From the NCBI GenBank assembly GCA_963766765.1, contig CAVYBR010000015.1, positions 248,001-312,000 on the forward strand: a stretch of 64,000 bases of DNA. Reading direction: 5' to 3'. Below the pieces are notes generated by a model. It saw only the letters and a list, made by a program, of their open reading frames with translations. It was not told where the DNA came from and searched no databases. Of this stretch, positions 27,801 to 36,800 are shown piece after piece. Position numbers and translations under genes: made by a program. The number at the start of each line of letters is the position of its first letter. Position 1 is the first letter of the stretch. Source of the stretch: JACCQS01 sp963766765 (lineage in GTDB: Bacteria; Actinomycetota; Actinomycetes; Mycobacteriales; Geodermatophilaceae).

Positions 27801-30800
27801 GCGCATCTCGGTGTCGGTGGGTACGACGGTCGAGGACCTGCTGCCCACCATCGAGGCCATGGTGGAGGCCGCGCTCAACGGCGAGCCGCCGCCTGATCAG
27901 GGTCCCTCCGATCAAGGTCCCTCCGATCAAGGTCCCTCCGACCAGGGTCCCTCCGATCAGGGACCAGACCAGGGGCCGTCCGATCAGGGTCCCGCTGACC
28001 AGAGTCCGGCTGGCCAGCAACAACCCGAGGCCGAACCCGCGCCGGGCACAGGGCAGGAGACGCCTGCAGAGGCCAGCCGCGAACACTTGACGCAGCAGCA
28101 GTCGGCGCTGGCCGACGCCGCACGCGCACTCCAGGGGGCCGCCGTCGACGAGCAGGCCCAGCGCGCACAGCGCCTGATGGATCTGGTCACCGAGGCCGGG
28201 CTGCATCTGAGCGCCCCTGACGCACAGGCCCGCCGCGAGGTCCTGCCCGCCTGGGTGTCCTCGATGATCGAGCACCACATCGACGGTCGGCCGGACGTCC
28301 CGGCCGCACCGTCAGCTCCGGCAACGCCGTCCGGGTTGGCTCTGCGGCCTCTGCCATCGAGCACGACCGCACCACTTCGGGCCTTCCAGCGGTTGCAGCT
28401 GGCCGCGGCGGCCCGGGCCATGCTGGACGCCGACCCCGCGGATGCGGTTGACCGCGAACAGCGATTCATGGATCTCGTCACAGAGGCCGGCCTGCACCTG
28501 GACGCCTCCGACGCGACGGTCCGACGTCAGACCCTGCCCAAGTGGGTCAACCGCGTCATCGAGCAGCGCATCGACCCGCGACCGGACGCTCCCGCCCCGG
28601 CGCCCACGCCGACTGAGATATCGCATGCCCCGACCGCACTGCCGACCACCGTCAGCACCGAACCAGAAACGTTCTTCGTTTCCGAGACGTGGCCCAGCCG
28701 TCCGTTGCTCGGCAAGTACTCACCCTTCCGCCCCGAGACACACGGTTTGCGTTCGCTGTTCCCCAGGCCGAACGGAGCGCGTAACACGATCGACGAAACC
28801 CTGGAGACCCTTGCCGAACATGCGGGAGTCGCCAGCATCACGAAGAACGACGACGGTACGTACAAGGTGCGTTTGCAGGGCAGCGCCGATCAGGGCGCTG
28901 GAAAGACCTTCACCCTGCGCGCGACCGCTGTACCCGGTTGGGGCCGTGCCATCGGGCGTGGCGAGGTCAACCCGGAAACGCGGGAAGTCCAGATCTACAT
29001 CTCGGACCGGGCCGTGGACCGGGCGATACCCCGGGCGCTCGTGCACGCGATCGCCGAGGCCGCTTCCATCATCGAGGGCAACCCGGTCCGCAACGACGTT
29101 CTGACTGACAAACCACTGAGCGAGGATCAGAAGCAGAAAGCCGATCTGGCCGGCGTTTCGCCGGTGCTGAGCGCCACCTCAGCAGAGGATCAGGCGCTGC
29201 TGGCATCGCTTCGCTACGTATCGTCGCGGCTCGCCTCACCCAATCCCGTCGTTCGGTGGACATCGGCGCGGCAGGCTGCCGGGCTCATGAAGGCGATGGG
29301 TCTGGTCGGCGGCACACAGGACCTGACCACTCGCACCGACTACGTCGGCCAATCACCGGATTACACAACGCGACTGCAGTTCCTCAGCCTGGCCGACCAA
29401 GAGCTCGTGGCGTTCCTGAACAACTTTGTGCCGCAAGTCGGATCGCTCCCCGCTGCGGTCGCGGCGATGGGGCCGTACGTGTTCAAGGCCAGTGTCGCTG
29501 TGGGTGCGGGTGGACTCGCCACGAGTGCGTTCGTCTACATCGGGATGGCCACTGCCAATCCGGTTCTGTTCACGGTCGCTGCGATCGTGGGCGCCTCCTC
29601 CACGGCCGGTGCGATCGCCAACATCTTCGCCGAGCGCCGACACAACCGAAACACTGTGCTCCTCGACGCCATGCGAGACGGCAAGCTGCTCCCAGTGGAG
29701 GTTCGCAAGGTCCTGGACTCCCGCACGCACCACGGCGCCGAAGTTGCGGCCCGGACCCTGCAACACGGCACAGTGCTTGAAACGCTCGTCTTCGGTGAAC
29801 CGAACACGGTTCTGCCGCTGGGCCGGCACCACACCGCAGTGCCGACTCATGCGTCGGGCACAACCGGGGATGCCACCCCCGGCCAGTCGACTGCTCGCGA
29901 TGCCGACCGCCTCGCAACCTCCGCTGCTGACGTTGCCAACGACATCGAAGTCCGACTCGAAGGCACGCCGCTCCTGGCCGCTGCGCTCCGCGATGAGCTT
30001 CCCTATGACGTCGCCGTCGAGGCGACGCAACAGGTCGAACCGACCGCGGGCGAGCGGGTGAGCAAGGACGTCACGGTGGCCGCCAAGTCCTCGTGGCTCA
30101 TGCGGCACGTGTCTGGTCCAGTCGCCGCGACCATCGCGGGCTTCATGGCGCACACCGTGGCGGTCTCAGAGTTCGGGCTGCTCCCGCTCATGCAGCCGGT
30201 CCACTTCCTCGCCGTCGGAGTTGTGGCCGGAGTCGTCAACGCCTTCAGCCAGCGATGGGCCGCCAAGCAGGGCGCCATCGTCGAGAACCCGAACGAGGAC
30301 GCAAAGACCGGCCGCAAAGAGCACGCCGTGTCGATGCGCCTGGACAACCAACTCATCGAGCAACGCCGCGTACAAGCCGAGCTCGACCGCCAAGCCCATT
30401 TCCGCCAGGCACTTGCCAACTGGGTCGTGACCGCAGAACAAGCCCTGATGGCCGCAGATGTCGAGGGTGCACTCGCGGCATTGGGCGAGCCGCCGACCTT
30501 GGCCGACTTCCCCATCGCTTGGCGGGACGCCGACGTCGCAGCGCGCTTTGCGACCGACGCAGAGGTCACCGCCGCGGTCCCGGCGCGTCGGGATTCCACG
30601 TACGTACCCGACAGCCGCAACAAGCCCGCGCCCGAAGCGGTCGAGAAGCGGGCGCGCAAGACACTGACGGATCTGGGTGCCCGTGACCGAGTGATCAACC
30701 CGCCGACGATCGATGAGCACGGCGTGATCACACTCGACTACGCGAACCAGAAGCCGATGCGGGTCAAGGTGGTGGCCGTACCGGCAGACACGTTGAGCGC

Positions 30801-33800
30801 AGACCTTTCCGTCAACGCCAGACTCCGCTGGGTCGAGGGAACCGAGGGAACTGAAGGCGCCTACCACATCGAAATCTCGGACCGGGCCAACGACAACACG
30901 GTGTTCCGCGCCGTCTTGTCCCAACTGGACTCAGCATTGGGCCTACGACCCTTCGCACCCACTGCCGATGTGGAGCTCGACCCGGCGACCGGGGAGGTCA
31001 AAGACCACCTACGGCCGGGGCCGACCAACGGTCCGATCCTGGCCGAGGACCTCTCGGCAGAGGATCGGGACGTTGTCGAGCGGCTTCGAGACGTCGCCGA
31101 GCGGCGGGCCCTGCGCGAGCGGCTCGACGCTAGAAACAGACGGACGAAGATCGCCGCGCTGTTCCGCACGATCGACGAGCTCGATGCCGCGAAAGCATGG
31201 TCTCGTCGCGAGCTCATCCGAGAGTACGAGTCCGTACTTCGCGAGGCCGGGCTGGATCTGCTGCCGCGGTTCGAAGAGAGCCCTGACGCCTACGGCGGAC
31301 AACGTCGACGGCACGCGTTGGATCGCGCATTGCTGGACCGACTGGAGATGTGGGATCCGCTGCCGTCGAAGACCCCGTCCATGAAGGTGCACCAACTCAA
31401 GACCCTGTTCTCGGTGCTGCCGTTCTCGATCGGGATCCCCGGGGTTCTCGTGGCGACTGACCTGCTCTCCGGCAGGGCTGTCGAGTCCGCCCAGAGGTTG
31501 CGGAGCCTCATCAGTGCGGTCAACCCCCTGTTGGTCGGAGCGGTCACGGCAATCGCGGAGCGGAGCTTCAACAAGGGACAGGAGGCTCGCGAGGCATACC
31601 TCGAGCGGGGCCACACAAAGCCGACCGCCCGGCAGTTGCGTCTGGAGGGCGACCATGTTGCCGAGGTCGACGCGAGCATCCAGGCTGACCGGGAGCACGC
31701 CAGGCGGGCCGCTGGACTACTCGACCAACGACGCCGAGAAATCGAAGAGGCCATCAACCGCGCCATCCACCAGGAGGTGTTGGCGGACTCGGCAAGGATG
31801 TCCGCCGTCCTCGACCACCTCGGCCGCCGCGACGATCCTGCCCTGAACGCTGCCGACGAGTCCGCTGTTGTTCACCCGTCCGGGCAGGAGGCGGCAACTG
31901 CCCGGATCGCCGACCGCATAGCCACGCACGCCTCGGTTGAGCAGACGGCCGCCCAGGAGGAGGTGGACGCCAGCCCATCGGCCGAGCAGGTCGAAGCGGA
32001 AGCCGCGGAGTTGACCAAGGAGATGGTCGAGGCGGCCGACGGAGGAGCCAAGCGCGGTAAAGCGAAGGAGCAAGGGGCGAAACCCAAAGCGCCGTTCAGT
32101 CGTTGGCTCGGCTTGTTCGTCGTACCGGCCGCGACTGCCGTCGGGTCGACGGTGGCGATGTTCAACCTCCTTGGCCCCAAAGCCTTTTCGCTGCTCGACT
32201 TCGTCCGACCTGGTCGATGGGACAGCCTGGTCAAGGAGGAGTACGAACCGATCCTTGTTGGGGCCGGTCTCGGCGGCGTGGCCGCCGTGGCGGCCCTGCC
32301 GACCGGAATCGGTGCTCGAACCGTCGGCGACGCCACCGCCGACGCGGAGAACGAGCGGGATGCCCGCTTGGCTGCCCAGGTCAAGCTCCGGGAGGCCGGA
32401 CACACCGCGGTGCGACTCGCCCCCGTCGAGCTCGCGCAGCGTCTCGCGGAAGAGCGACTGGAGGGGTTGGCCGAGCTCATCACACCGCGGGACCCCGGTG
32501 GACCCGAAGGCAGCGCCCCGCCGACCGGTGGACCCCCAGACGGTGGTCCGTCCGGCCCGGCCCACACGGACCAGGGGCCGTCCGCACCTGATCCAGCCGG
32601 CTCGGGCCCGGCGACTCCCGACCCATCGGCGCCGGAGTCGGACGGACAAGCGTCGGTCACGGCGCTACCGGAGGCCGCAAGCGACGACGACTCCGACACG
32701 ACCCCGCTGCAGAAGCTGATTGCCGCTGCCGTCGACGCGGTCAAGCGAGCGGCTGAGTGGGCTCGCGCGGTGGTGGCCGACCTCGGGGCGAACCTGTTCC
32801 GCATCACAATGCCGGGCAACCGGTCGATCGAGGTTCAGGTGTCCCTCGGGGCCAGCCGCGGATCAGTGGCAGTCACCGCCACGTTCCAAGCCGGGCGGCT
32901 TTCCATCGACGTCGATCGGCATGCCGGCGTCGCTGAAGCCGAACGCGGAATCGTCCGTGAGGTCACCGCCCAGCTCTGGTCAGAGGTCCTCGCCGAGCCG
33001 GCGCAACCGCACAGCCTGACGGCTGCCGAGCACGCCGCTCTGGCCGAGGTCGCAGAGACGGCCCGTCAAGTGATGGCAGCTGACAACGGCAGTCGGCCGG
33101 CACTTCTGCAGCGCCTGATCACGGCAGTCGACGAAGCCGGCGTCCGACTCGGCGCTCCGGAAGCCGCAGCGCGCCGGGAGCAGTTGCCGCCCGAAGTCGT
33201 GACCGAGCTGGAACAACGCTTGGACGACCTGCACGAGCCGGATGACGATGCCGTGCTTCGCGCGGTCGCTGCTGCCGTGGACACCAACCGGGGGGCAACC
33301 GAAGCCGACGCGCTCGGGTCGCGGATCCACGAGGCGACCGGTCTCGACGTGACCCTCGACGACGACTCCGCCGTGCTGGTGCTGCACATGCCCGGCCAGG
33401 GTGATCGGGCGATCAACGTCAGGGTGGCCGCATTGCCCTCCGCAGTCGGCGCCACCTCCACCATCGCCGATGGCACAGCAACGATCACCCTCGACGAACG
33501 CCTGCCCAGCACCGCAATCCAGATCGTGCTGGCGGGGGCCCTGGCAGAACTGGTTGCGCGAAACGAACGGTCGCCCTCCGGGCCGCGAACACTGCGTACG
33601 GACAGCACCGCTGATCCCGCGACCGACGCCCTCACGACCGAAGATCAACGCCTGTTGGCCGAACTGCGAATGGCTGCGCTGCTGACGCAGTTCTCGTTGC
33701 ACGCGACGGCCGAGCGGCACGCCGGCTTTGCCCGGCACTGGTACAACGCTGTCGCCGCGGAACTCGGCCTGCTCGGCTCCGGCGATGGACCAGCTGTTCG

Positions 33801-36800
33801 GCGCGGCGTGCTGACGCCGGCCGAAGAGCGAAAGCTTGCCGCACGCCGCGGCGGCGAGGTCCCCGAACTGGTGCTCGCCCGGCAGGCCGTGGAACGGGCC
33901 GCGGCGCTGGTCGGTGCCACGTCGATCAGAGTCGGCGCCAACCGCGTGCTGGTCACCAACCCGAGTGGGTTGTCCGGCCTTCCGGGAGGCGAAGGACAGG
34001 TCGAGGTCGAGCTCGCCGTGGAACAGGTCGCCGTCGACGGTGAGGCCGTTGCCGATGTCGCGGTCACGAGTGACAACCAGCTGCGGGTCGTCGTCTCGCC
34101 CGGTTCTGCGGTCGACCTGCCGACGCGCACCATCACGCATCTGGTCGAGACACTTCTCAGAGGCGAGGACAACTCGACCAACCCTGACCAGCCAGACGCA
34201 CCCACCCTTGGTCCTCAGGTGCCCGACCCTGACTCCCCCGCAAGGGATCCGGCCGAAGACGATCTGGCGCAGGCGGCTGAGGCGGCCAGGCGCGCCGTCG
34301 CGCAGGAGCGGGAGGCCGCGGTACGGGACGCCGCCGCCCAGCTCGAGGAAGCCCGGCTGGAGGATGCCCGGCTGGCCGAGGCCGAGGCGGCCGCGCGCAG
34401 CGCACGCGAACAGGCCGAGGCAGATGAGGCTGCCAAACGCGCTCAGGCTGATGAGCAAGCCGCGAAGGCCCGCGCTGCCGCGGATGAGATCGCCGCTGCG
34501 GAGCGCGCCGAAGTCGACCGAATTGCCGCCGAGGAAGCAGCCGAGCGGGCCGCCGCCGAGGAAGCCGCCGCAGCCGAGCGGGACGCGTTCGACCGAGCCG
34601 CCGCCGCAGCTCGGGAGGCAAGCGACAAGGCAGCCGCTGCGGCCCGTCAGGCCGAGGACGCCGAGGCGGCTGAGAGCGAGCCGCAGTCAGACAGCGACGC
34701 AGAGTCGAGCGTTGAAGCCGAGCTTGACCCCGATGCGCAAGCGACGCTGGCTGAGCATGCAGATCTCGGGCCCGCGGACCCCGAATTGAACCGATTCCTG
34801 AGCGATGTCCTTGGGCCGCCCGCCATGATCGCCGCAGGTCGAGACCCCTCGATAGAACTCGTCGAAGCCATCCCCGGCGACGTCAAGATGGACGGTGCGC
34901 TGCGGCTACTCGCCGAAGCCGCAGGCCAGATCAACGCGGTGGTGGTCGGCGACCTGCCGCATCTGACGCTCGAGCGCGGCGAGTACGGCGTACGGGTATC
35001 TGTCTGGACCGGCACCACTGCCGATGGTCAGCCGATCCCGCGGGCCTACGCGTTCCGGGACTCGGCAAGCAATCGACTCGGCCTCTACGTCTCCAGCGCC
35101 TCGGATCTCAGCGAGGTGCAGACGCTGACCGAGCGACTGCTCCGCGATGCCTTCGGCGCGGCGGAGGCCGTGCACGAGTCACCGGACGAGGACGCCAGTG
35201 AGGTGCAACGCGCCGGAGATCTGATCGAGGCGGTCGCTGAAACTCTTGACCTGGAGGTTGAAGAGGGCGAGTTCGAGGCCGGCCAGTTCGTGCTCAGTGA
35301 CGACACACGTTACATCGAGGTCCAGCTCCGATCCGCAGTCCCCGGTTCGGATCTGGCGGTCCCGGAGGCCCGCGCCTATTACAACCAGCAGGCCGGCGTC
35401 GTCGTCGTCGCTGCCATTCCCGGAGCCGACTTCGAGGCCCTAGGTCGCGCGATCCAGGCGGCTGTGCAAGACGCCATCGAGGCGGCCGAGCAAGCCGAGA
35501 TCGACGACGACACAGACGACGACACAGACGAGAGCGACACCGAGATCGACGATGACATCGACGACGAGATCGACGACGAATTCGATGACGAGGCAGACGA
35601 GTCACCAGGAGAGTCGCAGGTCATCGAGAGCGTCGACGAACTGCTGAATGACGTCCTTGGTGCAGACGAATCGTCCGATTCCATTCTCCGCGAGGGTCGG
35701 CCGGATGACCCAGAGGTCGCGTGGGCGGCACGACTCATCGATGCGGCAGCAGAGCTGGCCCTGGCCGACGTCACTTGGAATGCCGACCGCAACCTCGCCA
35801 ATATCGAGGGCCCCTCTGGGGCGGTGTTTGTCGAGATCCGCTTCAGCGAACCTGCGCCCGGAACCCAGCCGCCGCCCCGCACTCAGGTGATGTTTGATGC
35901 CGCCGGTGACGTCATCACCGTCGTCGTATCGCCCGGATCTGACTTCGACACGCTCCGAGACTCGCTCGTCCGGGAGGTGGCGCGGCGAGTCGCCGACCGG
36001 TCAACCGAGTCCGATCCAGCCCGGGACCTCTTCGACTTCGTCGCCGACCAGGCGGCCAGCACGCTGTCCGCGCACGACTTCAGCGTGGTCATGAGTCGCG
36101 GCATCAGCGGCAACGCTGAAGTCGAGCGCGCGGCGCGTTGGTTGGCCGGCGTTGCCAAGCGAAACCGGGTGCAGTTGGAACGCGACGGGTCCAGCGTCAT
36201 CTTGCGCCGCCGACAGGGGCCGATCCGCATCCAGCTCTATGTGGCGGCGGGAACTGAAGGCCAGCCGGTCTCGGAGGCGGTCGTCGTGAGGTACCCGAAG
36301 CTCGGCGGCAACCGACTGGGCCTGGTTGTGTCGCCCGGAGTCGACCTCGATGCGCTGAACGAACGTATTGACCAACTCATCCAGGAAGCCTTCGGGCGCG
36401 TCGAGGCCGCCTTTGTCCTGCCCGGTGCCGACATGCGCACGGAGGACGCGGATGCCCGAGCCTTGGTCGAGGCGACAGCTCTGGCGCTGCAGATGGAGGT
36501 CGAGGCGGAAGACCACCTGCTGATCCTCAAGGACGACACCCGGGAAGTAACCGTCGCCGTCCTCGCGGCAATCCCTGGTCCCGACGGCCTCCCAGTTCCG
36601 GAAGCGAGCACATGGGTGGATCCGAAGACCGGATCACTTGTCGTGGCCATCGTTCCTGGGACGGACTTCGACGCTTTCACCAGCGACGTCGTCAAGGCGA
36701 TCCAGCAAGCCATCGTGGCGACTGACCTGGCAAACGCGGTGGCCGAGATCCGGGCGGCCACGACAATCATCCGAGCGGCCGCGACGCGAGCGGGCGGGGA

